Source of the DNA: Commensalibacter melissae
GTDB lineage: Bacteria; Pseudomonadota; Alphaproteobacteria; Acetobacterales; Acetobacteraceae
Direction: 5' to 3'
DNA length: 64,000 nt
Assembly: GCF_003691365.1 (NCBI RefSeq)
Contig: NZ_CP033087.1
Span: forward strand, 572,501-636,500
The notes under the pieces are model-generated. The model worked only from the letters and a program-made list of their open reading frames with translations, made no database searches and was not told the DNA's origin. Made by a program: the position numbers and the translations under genes. Positions within the stretch are counted from its first letter, which is position 1; every line of letters starts with the position of its first letter. This document shows, in pieces, positions 36,625 through 45,530 of the stretch.

Positions 36625-36880
36625 AAGTGAAGGGTTTCTGTTGCCCGGCACCCTTCAAGCCGCGCTTGTCACATTGGCTTATTAGGCCGCGATAGCGTGT
36701 GCCTCGAAATTATCGTTGGCATTTGTAAAAAACAGTCCGATAACGGTGGTACAATACCGAGCAAAAAATATATCTTTACTACGCGTGTCGATCCTGTTTC
36801 GTCCCCATAAGCTTTATGGTGGAGACGCCGGGTACCGCCCCCGGGTCCACTACGCCTATTTCATATACCGTTTATTGCCA
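36625..36880 (-). ncRNA. ssrA: Circularly permuted two-piece tmRNA
   Basis: On the - strand the acceptor piece comes first and ends in CGTCTCC-ACCA (CCA end at 36817). After only about 10 bases (36807-36816) the coding piece begins GGGGACGAAACAGGATCGAC (from 36806). GGGGACG pairs with CGTCTCC to form the acceptor stem, and ACGC/GCGT plus ATATA/TATAT join the two pieces as helix P2. The tag frame runs from 36720 to two TAA stops at 36684-36679 and encodes ANDNFEAHAIAA, a typical alphaproteobacterial tag. A 3' hairpin (GAAGGG/CCCTTC) ends near 36627. Outer boundaries are approximate. Rescues stalled ribosomes. Confidence 0.95.
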
Positions 36881-37051
36881 TAGTTGGGTAAACCAACAAT
36901 TTTAATATAATAATATTTCACTAATAAAAAAAGGGGAAATTAATTTTTTTTGATCCAAATTAAATTTCTGGGTAACCGTAATTAATTTCCAATTGTTTTT
37001 ACTTATTATTTCTTTATAATTTTCCGTAATAATCTTAACAGGAAATAAGCG

Positions 37052-38455
37052 ATGAAAAAATCAGTAATCTTTGGAACAACCGCAGCCATTCTTGTACTAG
37101 GTTCAAGTCTTGGAGGTGGATATATCTATCTTCAGCATCAGCTACATAATCGTCTTGATGCGGGAATTAAAATGTTGGAGCAATCCTTTCCGGGTTCTTC
37201 TATTGTTTATGATCGCAGTGTAACCAATGTATTGACACGTAGTGCCATTTTGGAAAAAGTGAAGATCAAAGGCCAGTCTGGGCAATTATATACAATGGAT
37301 AAATTGAATATCAAATCTGGTTCACGTAATGGATTGATGAGCGCTACAATTGATAATTTTGAAACAAAAATTGATAGTGACTTGATGATGAATAACGGGC
37401 AGATTCACGTTGATCATATTGATTTTAACAATTTTGTTCCCAGAAAGGATTTGCTTGACATCGATGCATCTGGAAAAATCAAGAGTGTTTATTTTTCAAA
37501 GGCAAAATTTGATTTATTAAATCTGAAGAATATTACAATGAAATTATCTTCTGGATCGGAAAAGATAGCAATAGCTCAATATCAAATTAAAAATTATGGA
37601 TTAGATCGAAAATCCGACCAAACTTTGAATGATTTCCGTTATTATGATAAAATTAATAATCGGGACAATTATTTCAATATTCAATCACTTCAGATTAAGG
37701 ATTTGAGTTTTGCTAAATTTTTCCAAAATATTGAAAATGGAAAAACGTTTGAATTTGCAAGTGACGAACCTAAACTTTTTCATATTAAAAATGTCGAATT
37801 AAAAATTGATGCTGCACGATACCAGCTTGGTGACATGCAAATTTCGACAGAAAAAGATGGAAAAAACCGTTTGTTTAGAGGTAATAAATTCGATAACTTA
37901 CAATTACAAACCGATAGTGATCCAAGACTGTACGCTTTAAAGCAATATGGTTATGATCAACTAAATATGTTCGGGAATTTGTCCGCGCAGTATCATTATG
38001 ATCTGCAAGAATGGAATCTTGAACCGTTCCAGATTGGTGCAAAAAATATTGGGAATGTAAAAATTAATGCTCGTGTAAAAGGTCCGGAAAAACCATCAGC
38101 AAATAATGAAATGGCAATGATAAATGATTATAAAATTGTATCCTTTACAATGCATTTTCGTGATGATGGATTAATACAACATTTGGCTGATCTTAAAAGC
38201 CGTGAAAAGAATGAATCCGTTGATCAGATTAAGCAAGAATGGATTGAGGATTTACAGAAACCTGATAGAGATTTTCCGGAATTGTCTAAACAAGCTGGAA
38301 ATGCTGTCATTGATGTTATTCATCATCCGGATCATGAGCTTACAATTGAGGTTAATCCGGATAAACCTTATTCATTTTTAGATCTAACTTCATATAATGC
38401 CAGTCAGATAATTGATCATTTGAATATTAAGGTTCACAGTGATTCTAAGCATTAA
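37052..38455 (+). CDS. Membrane-anchored periplasmic protein of unknown function, 467 aa
   Basis: A single N-terminal hydrophobic segment (about residues 5-28: 'VIFGTTAAILVLGSSLGGGYIYL') anchors or exports the protein. The rest is beta-rich and soluble. Its plan (N-terminal anchor, long beta-sheet body, 'MHFRDDGLIQHLADLKSREK' near 365) recalls DUF945/AsmA-like envelope proteins, but I do not assign a family firmly. AGGA at 37040-37043 supports the ATG. A decayed relative follows at 38540. It lies divergent from the ssrA-sspB pair. Confidence 0.7.
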   Translation: MKKSVIFGTTAAILVLGSSLGGGYIYLQHQLHNRLDAGIKMLEQSFPGSSIVYDRSVTNVLTRSAILEKVKIKGQSGQLYTMDKLNIKSGSRNGLMSATIDNFETKIDSDLMMNNGQIHVDHIDFNNFVPRKDLLDIDASGKIKSVYFSKAKFDLLNLKNITMKLSSGSEKIAIAQYQIKNYGLDRKSDQTLNDFRYYDKINNRDNYFNIQSLQIKDLSFAKFFQNIENGKTFEFASDEPKLFHIKNVELKIDAARYQLGDMQISTEKDGKNRLFRGNKFDNLQLQTDSDPRLYALKQYGYDQLNMFGNLSAQYHYDLQEWNLEPFQIGAKNIGNVKINARVKGPEKPSANNEMAMINDYKIVSFTMHFRDDGLIQHLADLKSREKNESVDQIKQEWIEDLQKPDRDFPELSKQAGNAVIDVIHHPDHELTIEVNPDKPYSFLDLTSYNASQIIDHLNIKVHSDSKH

Positions 38456-38539
38456 TAATGGATTTCATAAAATAAATTCATGAATTTATTCGGCTGGATT
38501 GAATAAACTTACATAAATTACATTTTCAAGATGTGCAAA

Positions 38540-39553
38540 ATGAATAAATTGAAAAAAAAGTATTTTTTTCTCTATTTGTTTTGCTTTTTTATTTATTATA
38601 GGAATGAATTTATATAATAGTACGTTATGGGGAGGTCCAGTTCATATTAGAATACACGCATAATGCCCTGATACGGATTGCAGGAAAAAAGGGCATTATT
38701 CATATTCTAGGGCGTTTGTCCTTAAAGTTTTCCAAATGGTCATTTTTGAGAATATAAATGTGACGCTTGAAGATGGTGTAGTCATTTAAATGTTAAGAAA
38801 ATAGGGATTCAAATAACGCTTTCTGGGAAACATCAATATAAAAAGTCGTTTTAAACAAGATTCATGTGAACTTTGATATTGGCAGAATAAATATTGAAAA
38901 TTGGCAGATTAAAATTTTATCCAACCATGAAAATTCTTTTTCCCATCAGCTAAGCGGGATAGATTATTTTTACAAGACCAGAGTTTCGGAAAAGTCAGGG
39001 TATCAAATTTATATTAACTATTTGAGAACAGAGGGGGTACCAAAATTACTTTGGAAAGTATAGCCAATTTTTTATTTAAAACAGGCTATCATTCAATTAC
39101 GGCTGATTTAACGGTTGATTTTTCATATGATGATAATCAGTTTTTTTTTACTAATGAAGCCTGCTATATATTTCGGAAAAAATTTTGTCCACATTGATCT
39201 TTCCTGTTTATTGGGTTTGAATTTAAAGCCGCAAAATTTTGATATGGATATTTTATATAATCGATTAATTTTAAAATCCGGAGAACTATTTATTAAAGAT
39301 CCCGGTTTAAAAGAGCAATTTCTAAGGGAGAGAGAATACAAATCTAATCTTTCCAGAACGGATATGATCGATAAAATTTATTAATCTTGAATCTTTCCAA
39401 CAGGGAAAAAATTTTACTCTTGATTATCATTTTTATCAGAGTTTGCCAAAATCTTTAGGGATCCACATAATGGAATGAAAAATATCAGCTGATTTTGGAA
39501 AGGGTGTGAAAGTTAATGATTTGTTTAAAAGCAGTTTTCTTGATTTTTTTTAA
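38540..39553 (+). pseudogene. Decayed envelope-protein gene, relative of the gene at 37052
   Basis: Coding-like fragments in different frames follow each other in order: an N-terminal membrane anchor (ATG 38540, 'MNKLKKKYFFLYLFCFFIYY'), 'FENINVTLEDGV' near 38740, 'MNFDIGRINIENWQIKIL' (38866), 'ITLESIANFLFKTGYHSITA' (about 39045), 'HIDLSCLLGLNLKPQNFDMD' with 'YNRLILKSGELFIKDPGLK' (39190-39330), 'FINLESFQQGKNFTLDYHF' (about 39378) and 'ISADFGKGVKVNDLF' ending at TAA 39551. At least four frameshifts or stops separate them. The overall plan parallels the intact gene upstream, so this is probably a tandem paralog that has been inactivated. Confidence 0.75.
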
Positions 39554-39683
39554 ATAGCTAACGAGGGGAATATGCAAATCATGGCTGTTAAAAACCATTA
39601 AAATCATATATTTTAGGAAAATAGTTTTATATTGTTTTATAAATAATTTCTTAGTCGTACTTAAAATGAGTAAATAGATTATT

Positions 39684-40607
39684 ATGGCACTTACAGAAGA
39701 ACAACAGGCAGATATTAAAGCGCAGTCAAGTCAGCAACTTTATACAAAACGGCCAATTTCACCGGGTTTGGAAGAAATGCTTTATCAAGCTTTTCCAGTA
39801 CTGGATCATGGATTTGTCAGGGTTGTCGATTATATGGGTAATGATTCTGCAATTGTTCAGGCAGCCCGAGTTTCATATGGAACCGGTACAAAAAAAGTAT
39901 CGGAAGACCGTGGTTTGATTCGATATTTAATGCGTCATTATCACACAACCCCTTTTGAAATGTGTGAAATTAAGTTTCATGTTAAATTACCAATTTTTGT
40001 AGCACGACAATGGATTCGTCATCGTACGGCTAGCGTGAATGAATATTCGGCCCGATATTCAATAATGGATAGAGAATTCTATATTCCCGAACCTCGCGTA
40101 TTGGCAATGCAAAGTAAGGTTAATCATCAAGGTCGTGGAGAAGTTCTTTCTGCTGATCAATCAGAGGCAGTTCTATCGCTTTTACGTAATGATGCGCAAA
40201 AATGCTATGATGATTATGAAAAAATGCTTCGTAATCCTGAAGAAAATGGTTTTGGGCTGGCTCGTGAGCTTGCCAGAATGAACTTGACCTTGAACAGTTA
40301 TAGTCAATGGTACTGGAAGGTTAACTTACATAATTTATTTCATTTCTTGCAGCTAAGAATTGACTCGCATGCACAATATGAAATCCGTGTTTATGCCGAA
40401 GTAATGCTGAAAACGGTTCGGGCATGGGTTCCTCTGGCTTGTGAGGCATTTGAAGATTATCGCAAAGGGGCTGTAACATTTTCCTCGACCATGATGAATG
40501 TTATTGGCAAGTTGTTAAATGGACAATCTGTTGATCAAGCTGACAGTGGATTAAGCAAACGTGAATGGACAGAAATGATGCAGATTCTGGATCATTACAA
40601 ATCCTAG
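39684..40607 (+). CDS. thyX: Flavin-dependent thymidylate synthase ThyX
   Basis: Makes dTMP from dUMP using methylene-tetrahydrofolate and FAD, independent of ThyA. The diagnostic ThyX motif R-H-R-x7-S is complete in '[15 protein letters not shown]' (residues 112-126). Other matches are '[20 protein letters not shown]' near 60-79, '[10 protein letters not shown]' near 84-93 and the C-terminal '[26 protein letters not shown]' near 214-239. The length of 307 suits the alphaproteobacterial type. Monocistronic or first gene of a short run with the two small membrane proteins that follow. Confidence 0.97.
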   Translation: MALTEEQQADIKAQSSQQLYTKRPISPGLEEMLYQAFPVLDHGFVRVVDYMGNDSAIVQAARVSYGTGTKKVSEDRGLIRYLMRHYHTTPFEMCEIKFHVKLPIFVARQWIRHRTASVNEYSARYSIMDREFYIPEPRVLAMQSKVNHQGRGEVLSADQSEAVLSLLRNDAQKCYDDYEKMLRNPEENGFGLARELARMNLTLNSYSQWYWKVNLHNLFHFLQLRIDSHAQYEIRVYAEVMLKTVRAWVPLACEAFEDYRKGAVTFSSTMMNVIGKLLNGQSVDQADSGLSKREWTEMMQILDHYKS

Positions 40608-40645
40608 AGTTAATGTGTATATAAAATCTCTTGGAAAGATTGAAA

Positions 40646-40786
40646 ATGGAAAAACTTTTATATGTTGCTGGTATTATCATTTTATTTATCGGCATTGTTG
40701 CAGCGATGTGGTTTCTTCCTTTTGGACGTAATCTGGATGCGGATAATCAGTATCTACATGAGACTTTTTATACAAAGAAAAAATGA
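40646..40786 (+). CDS. Small single-pass membrane protein, 46 aa
   Basis: ATG at 40646 with a GGAAAG box at about 40632-40637. The peptide has a membrane helix (residues 4-26: 'LLYVAGIIILFIGIVAAMWFL') and a polar tail ending K-K-K. Its stop overlaps the start of the next gene (ATGA, 40783-40786), which supports real translation and coupling. No family was recognised. It is short enough to be missed by ordinary gene calling. Confidence 0.65.
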   Translation: MEKLLYVAGIIILFIGIVAAMWFLPFGRNLDADNQYLHETFYTKKK

Positions 40787-41175
40787 ACTATGCTAAATAT
40801 TTGATTATAAATATGAAAGTAGTTGAAAATTTCATTATGGATTATAAAGATAAAAAGAATTTTCCTGTCGATGAATATGAGTATGAATTACCTGGTAAAT
40901 CCGTCCATTCATCATCTGAATCAATGGGAGAAAGTTTTTTTACCCAACCTTCAAATCTTGATTCTAATATTAAACCTCTAGATCCAAATCAAAAAATCGA
41001 ATTTGCCACTTTACGCCCTTGGTATATTGCCTGTACTTTCGTTTTGGTTTTGGGGTTGATTTTTGAATTTGGAATTTTAGGAAAAAACGGAAAGCAGGGA
41101 CCTTTATGTCGGTATATGCCAAAAAATAAGGTTTGTTATGTTTTGGCAGGTCCTGGATCTTCTTTAGAGAAATAG
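40783..41175 (+). CDS. Small membrane protein of unknown function, 130 aa
   Basis: The start overlaps the stop of the 46-codon gene by 4 bases, typical of coupled genes. An internal ATG at 40837 (MDYKDKKNF...) is another possible start. Residues about 20-80 are acidic and polar. One membrane helix lies near residues 84-102 ('WYIACTFVLVLGLIFEFGI'), followed by a short tail with two cysteines ('LCRYMPKNKVCYVLAG'). If the tail is periplasmic a disulfide is possible. No function can be assigned. Convergent with mrp. Confidence 0.65.
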   Translation: MNYAKYLIINMKVVENFIMDYKDKKNFPVDEYEYELPGKSVHSSSESMGESFFTQPSNLDSNIKPLDPNQKIEFATLRPWYIACTFVLVLGLIFEFGILGKNGKQGPLCRYMPKNKVCYVLAGPGSSLEK

Positions 41176-41194
41176 ATTCGGGGTGACAGGGTTT

Positions 41195-42364
41195 TTAGGA
41201 ATTTTTGCTATTTGCAAGTCCTGTTTTACAAATGGCGGGATAAATTAAATCTGCAATAGCATGGTAGGCTTGACTTTCTGGGCCATCAGGTTGTTGAACG
41301 GTTATGGGAATTCCCTCATCTGATGCCGTACGGATCGCAGGTAAAATAGGTATTTCCCCCAAAAAAGGGATATTCAAAGCTTTGGCTTCTTTTTTAACAC
41401 CATCCTGTCCAAATATATAGGTTTTTTCCTGACAACGAGGGCAAAGAAAATAAGACATATTTTCAATGATACCCAATATAGGGGTTCGCGTTTTCTGAAA
41501 AAGAGAAATACCTCTTTTGGCATCCAATAAAGCAATATCCTGAGGTGTAGAAACCATTATCGCACCATCTAATTTAATGGATTGGCCAAGGGTAATTTGA
41601 ACATCACCCGTCCCAGGAGGCATATCAATTAACATGATATCCAACTCTCCCCATTTTACGTCTGACAATAGTTGTTTGACCGCTCCCATTACCATGGGTC
41701 CCCGCCATATAACCGCCTGATTCGTGGGAACCAGCATGCCAATGGAAATTGCTGAAATACCCCATGCCGTCATTGGGATCAGTTTGTGGTCTCTTACTTC
41801 TACCTTGCCTTTTAGATCAAGCATATGTGGAATGGAAGGGCCATAGATATCAGCATCCATGATGCCAACCTTTAATCCTTTTTGAGACAAGGCAATCGCA
41901 AGATTGACAGTTGTTGAGGATTTTCCAACCCCTCCTTTTCCCGAAGCGATTGCAATGACACATTTAACCGAATTGAGAGTTTCAATGGATTTGGCATTTT
42001 TTATATTATTTGCTTTTATTGAAGTTGTATCTGATTTGGTATGACCGGTTTGTTTGGGTGGGAATACCAAGCGTTTTGATATGGTTGGATCACGTAAGCC
42101 GGAAGAAATGGCATTCATAAAAACACGAGCTTGTTCCACATCTTTAAGTTGACTTAAATGGTGTTCGATTTTTGCCCGTAATGGTTCCACTTGAGCGGGA
42201 TCGACATTGGGGACTTTTAACGTTATATGTATTTTTTGGTTTTCAATATGAAGCGTTTCAATCAAATCAGTGTCTAGCAGCCGAATATGGGGAGACCATG
42301 GAAGCGTAAAATCTTTCAAAGCCTCTTTGACTTTTTGCCGGTTAATTGAAATAGGGTTATTCAT
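41195..42364 (-). CDS. mrp: Mrp/ApbC-family iron-sulfur cluster carrier ATPase
   Basis: Carries 4Fe-4S clusters to target proteins in the cytosol. An N-terminal MIP18-like domain (about 1-95, 'VPNVDPAQVEPLRAKIEHHL') precedes the P-loop ATPase domain: deviant Walker A 'IASGKGGVGKSSTTVNLAIAL' near 140, 'GIMDADIYGPSIPHML', 'LLIDMPPGTGDVQ'-type Walker B and the cluster-binding C-P-R-C in 'SYFLCPRCQEKTYIFG'. ATG 42364 is preferred to 42388 because AAGG (42371-42374, - strand) is well spaced for it. The length of 389 is normal. Confidence 0.95.
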   Translation of the reverse strand: MNNPISINRQKVKEALKDFTLPWSPHIRLLDTDLIETLHIENQKIHITLKVPNVDPAQVEPLRAKIEHHLSQLKDVEQARVFMNAISSGLRDPTISKRLVFPPKQTGHTKSDTTSIKANNIKNAKSIETLNSVKCVIAIASGKGGVGKSSTTVNLAIALSQKGLKVGIMDADIYGPSIPHMLDLKGKVEVRDHKLIPMTAWGISAISIGMLVPTNQAVIWRGPMVMGAVKQLLSDVKWGELDIMLIDMPPGTGDVQITLGQSIKLDGAIMVSTPQDIALLDAKRGISLFQKTRTPILGIIENMSYFLCPRCQEKTYIFGQDGVKKEAKALNIPFLGEIPILPAIRTASDEGIPITVQQPDGPESQAYHAIADLIYPAICKTGLANSKNS

Positions 42365-42467
42365 GTAAAACCTTGAAGAAACAATCATTAAAAAATGTAA
42401 TTATCAAGTTTATTTTAAAAAGTATATAACAGATTTGTAAAGTTGTAATGAAGCTCTGAAACTAATT

Positions 42468-42500
42468 TTCTACATTTTATTTAGAAAAAAAAATGTAGAA
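42468..42500. promoter_or_regulatory. 11-bp inverted repeat in the divergent mrp/opgC region
   Basis: TTCTACATTTT (42468-42478) is the reverse complement of AAAATGTAGAA (42490-42500). It lies between divergent genes, 29 bases before the likely translation start of the OpgC-like gene. An operator or leader hairpin is possible. Confidence 0.4.
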
Positions 42501-42529
42501 TTAATTGGAAAGAATCGTTAAGGAATAAA

Positions 42530-43651
42530 ATTCTGATCAAACAGCAAAAAAAATCAAAAAGGGATCATCGTATCGATGCTTTGCGTGGATTGGCGCTGAT
42601 CATGATGTATATTGACCATATTCCTGAAAATCTTCTAAATCGTTTTACCATGCGGAATGTAGGGTTTGCCGATGCAGCAGAAATTTTCGTATTATTAGCT
42701 GGATATGCTTCTTGGCTTGCATATGGAAGAAGGATTCCGCTTGATGGGTTTTGGAAAATTTGCAAAAGGATTTTTGCACGTTGCTGGAAAATTTATCTTT
42801 TTCAGATAGGCTTGGTATTAATTACATTATTCAGCATCTATCAGTGGCGTCGAATATGGATATTGCCAGTTGATTTTTTAGAGCCTGAATTGGCGCATGG
42901 TCACAGTATCTTAAGAGTATTCTGGCGGTTGTTACTTCTGGACGCATTGCCAAGTAATCTGAATATTTTGCCACTCTATATCATTTTACTCGCCTTTTTT
43001 CCCATCCTTTATTTAATCATGAAATATCGTTGGTGGTTGGCGTTGGGAATAAGTTTTTTGCTATGGGGTTGGGTTAATCTTGATCCATGGTTCAATTTTC
43101 CTAACTGGCTTGATCCTGATGGTTGGTTTTTTAATCCTTTAGCATGGCAGTTTTTATTCACGCTTGGGATTTATGGTTCTATTCTTGCAGGTAAGCATGA
43201 AGGTGATTTTCCATATTTTGTATGGTTACAGGGACTTGCTATCGTTTATTTAATCTTTTCTTTCTTAGAAGCGTTTCCATGGGGATATTGGGGATTACCT
43301 GATTTGAGATTGATAGAACTGCATACTCCTGCAAAGGCTTATCTTTCACCATTGCGATTGATGGACGTTATCGCAATATTTTACCTTGTTCAATCTTCAA
43401 AATGGACCAAACAATTTTCTGAAAATAAAATTGGGCAGCTTTTGGCTTTATATGGTCGACACTCGCTGGAGGTTTTTTCTTTGAGTACGGTTTTTGATCT
43501 ATGGGGGCGTTTGATGTTCGCTAGCTGGGGACAATCAGTATTTTTGCAGCTAGGTATAAATTGTATCGCAATATATATTCTTTATCTCCTGTCTTTATAT
43601 CTTGATAAAAAAAGACAACGATTAAGAACTACCAATCTAAGATCCCAATAA
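42530..43651 (+). CDS. OpgC-family membrane acyltransferase-like protein with apparent non-standard start
   Basis: A polytopic membrane protein of the OpgC/acyltransferase_3-like type: conserved N-terminus 'KRDHRIDALRGLALIMMYIDHIP', then 'AAEIFVLLAGYASWLAYG' and about ten hydrophobic segments. OpgC succinylates periplasmic glucans; in alphaproteobacteria related proteins modify other surface glycans. The only standard start in the frame is TTG at 42581, which would remove the conserved R-I-D-A segment. A good AAGGA box (42520-42524) is placed instead for ATT at 42530 or CTG at 42533. I extend the gene to 42530, with the exact codon uncertain. The end at 43651 is firm. Confidence 0.75.
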   Translation: MLIKQQKKSKRDHRIDALRGLALIMMYIDHIPENLLNRFTMRNVGFADAAEIFVLLAGYASWLAYGRRIPLDGFWKICKRIFARCWKIYLFQIGLVLITLFSIYQWRRIWILPVDFLEPELAHGHSILRVFWRLLLLDALPSNLNILPLYIILLAFFPILYLIMKYRWWLALGISFLLWGWVNLDPWFNFPNWLDPDGWFFNPLAWQFLFTLGIYGSILAGKHEGDFPYFVWLQGLAIVYLIFSFLEAFPWGYWGLPDLRLIELHTPAKAYLSPLRLMDVIAIFYLVQSSKWTKQFSENKIGQLLALYGRHSLEVFSLSTVFDLWGRLMFASWGQSVFLQLGINCIAIYILYLLSLYLDKKRQRLRTTNLRSQ

Positions 43652-43914
43652 TATTATTAAAGTTCAATAATTTCAAAAATCAGGATTTATTCAGAAATAA
43701 GCTTATCATGAATTCATGTCTAAGATGTTAGAATTTTAAAACAGTGTAACCATAAAATCATGATTTTAGATAGATTTATATTTATTTTAATGAATTTTAT
43801 GGTTAAATTAATTCAGTTATTTGATCTCTGCATGATTTTTAGAAAAGAGATAAGTTTGCGCATGAAGTAACCTGTAATAATGCTGTTATTATTTTTAATG
43901 AATAAAGAATAAGT

Positions 43915-45483
43915 ATGTCAAAAAATCTTTTTCAAGGGGATTTGACACGTTGTTTGATCCTTACCATGGGGATATTCGGTTTGGTTTCAGCTCATCGGTT
44001 GCAAGCTCAACCTGCTGTTAACTTACCTTTTATAGGTCGTTTAACTTGGCCAGATAAATTTAGTTCTCGATGTTCTTCTGGTAGTTTTGCAAATGTTGCC
44101 GAAAAATTATTGCCAACGGTGGTTAATATCTCAACCAGTCGAGTTCTTAAACCGGGGCAGCATGACGATGAAGATGATGACAATACGGAGGATACCGCTT
44201 CTGATCCAGATTCTCCTTTCGAAAAATTCTTTCAAAACTATATGAATGGCAAGAGTGGTCCTGATGACGGTATGGATCATCTTCAGGCGTTGGGTTCTGG
44301 TTTCATTATTGATTCATCAGGCCTTATCGTAACAAATTATCATGTTATTAAAGATGCCGATCAGATTTTGATAACTTTACAGGATAATCGGACGGTTAAA
44401 GCTGTATTAAAGGGATATGACGAAAGAACAGATATCGCCTTACTTAAGATTAATGTGAAAGAACCATTAACCATTGCGCATTTTGGCAATAGTGATTATT
44501 CAAGGATAGGTGACTGGGTTTTGGCGATTGGTAACCCATATGGTTTATCTGGAACCGTGACATTCGGTATTATTTCATCAAGGGGAAGGGATATAGAACA
44601 GGGGCCATATGACGATTTTATTCAGACAGATGCCCCAATCAACAAGGGAAATTCCGGAGGTCCCTTATTTAACATCAGGGGAGAGGTCATAGGCATTAAT
44701 ACAGCTATTTTTTCACCTTCTGGAGGGTCAATAGGCATTGCTTTCGCCATACCTGCCAATGAGGCAAGGGATATTATCAATCAGCTTCGTGTAAACGGCA
44801 AGGTGACTCGTGGATGGATTGGTGTTCGTATCCAGGAAATTAATGAAAGTATAGCGAGTAGCCTGAATGTAAAACCGTTTCAGGGAGCCTTGGTTGTAAA
44901 AATTGAGAAGGGTAGTCCTGCTGATAAAGCTGGATTAAAATCTGGCGATATCATAGAAAAAATAAATAGCCAGGTTGTTACAGTCCATACAATGCCAAGG
45001 ATAATTGCTGCCGCTCCCATTCATTCACAAATTAATTTAACAGTTATAAGACGGGGAAAAGTTGTTGATTTACCCATAGAGATACAAAATCTTGAAGAAA
45101 ATGAGGAAAGTAAGGAGAGTGATATTCAGGATGAAAAGGCAAGGGTATTAGTAATTAAAGATCTGAATATTACGGTCAGTACGATAACGAATTTACTAAG
45201 ACAGAAATATAATCTGGCAGAAAAACAGCAGGGCGTTGTGGTGACCACCGTACATCATAAAGAGAAAAATTTGATGCAGCGTTTAAAGCCTGGAGATGTA
45301 ATTGTGGGAACAAATACTAAAACTGTAAATGATGTTGATATGCTTCAACAGGCAATCACAAGTGTAAAAAAAGAAAACAGAAATCCTGCTTCAATGCTTT
45401 TGCTGGTTCAAAGCGGTTCCGTTATGCATTGGGTTGCAGTCCCGTTCGTTTCCGAAAGAAACAAAAGCGATCATAAACGATAA
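43915..45483 (+). CDS. degP: DegP/HtrA-type periplasmic serine protease (Do family), 522 aa
   Basis: Degrades or refolds damaged envelope proteins. An N-terminal signal peptide ends near residue 31 (HRLQAQ). Catalytic triad: H143 ('TNYHVIKDAD'), D173 ('ERTDIALLKI'), S247 ('NKGNSGGPLFN'). Two PDZ domains follow: the first at about 280-370 ('RGWIGVRIQEINESIASSL'), the second at about 415-510 ('GVVVTTVHHKEKNLMQRLKPGDVI'). An acidic Asp/Glu-rich loop (residues 82-100) lies in the usual LA-loop region. The length fits the Do subgroup. The FUSC-like gene starts 47 bases downstream and may be co-transcribed. Confidence 0.95.
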   Translation: MSKNLFQGDLTRCLILTMGIFGLVSAHRLQAQPAVNLPFIGRLTWPDKFSSRCSSGSFANVAEKLLPTVVNISTSRVLKPGQHDDEDDDNTEDTASDPDSPFEKFFQNYMNGKSGPDDGMDHLQALGSGFIIDSSGLIVTNYHVIKDADQILITLQDNRTVKAVLKGYDERTDIALLKINVKEPLTIAHFGNSDYSRIGDWVLAIGNPYGLSGTVTFGIISSRGRDIEQGPYDDFIQTDAPINKGNSGGPLFNIRGEVIGINTAIFSPSGGSIGIAFAIPANEARDIINQLRVNGKVTRGWIGVRIQEINESIASSLNVKPFQGALVVKIEKGSPADKAGLKSGDIIEKINSQVVTVHTMPRIIAAAPIHSQINLTVIRRGKVVDLPIEIQNLEENEESKESDIQDEKARVLVIKDLNITVSTITNLLRQKYNLAEKQQGVVVTTVHHKEKNLMQRLKPGDVIVGTNTKTVNDVDMLQQAITSVKKENRNPASMLLLVQSGSVMHWVAVPFVSERNKSDHKR

Positions 45484-45530
45484 TTCTGATCATGGATTCC
45501 AGGATTTACGGTTAATCGAGCAAGGTATAA

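Noticed and set aside
38866-39384. Two short ORFs (38866-39063 and 39115-39384) as independent genes
   Set aside because: Their sequences continue into each other and into neighbouring frames as fragments of one protein, so they are parts of a pseudogene; neither has a good RBS.
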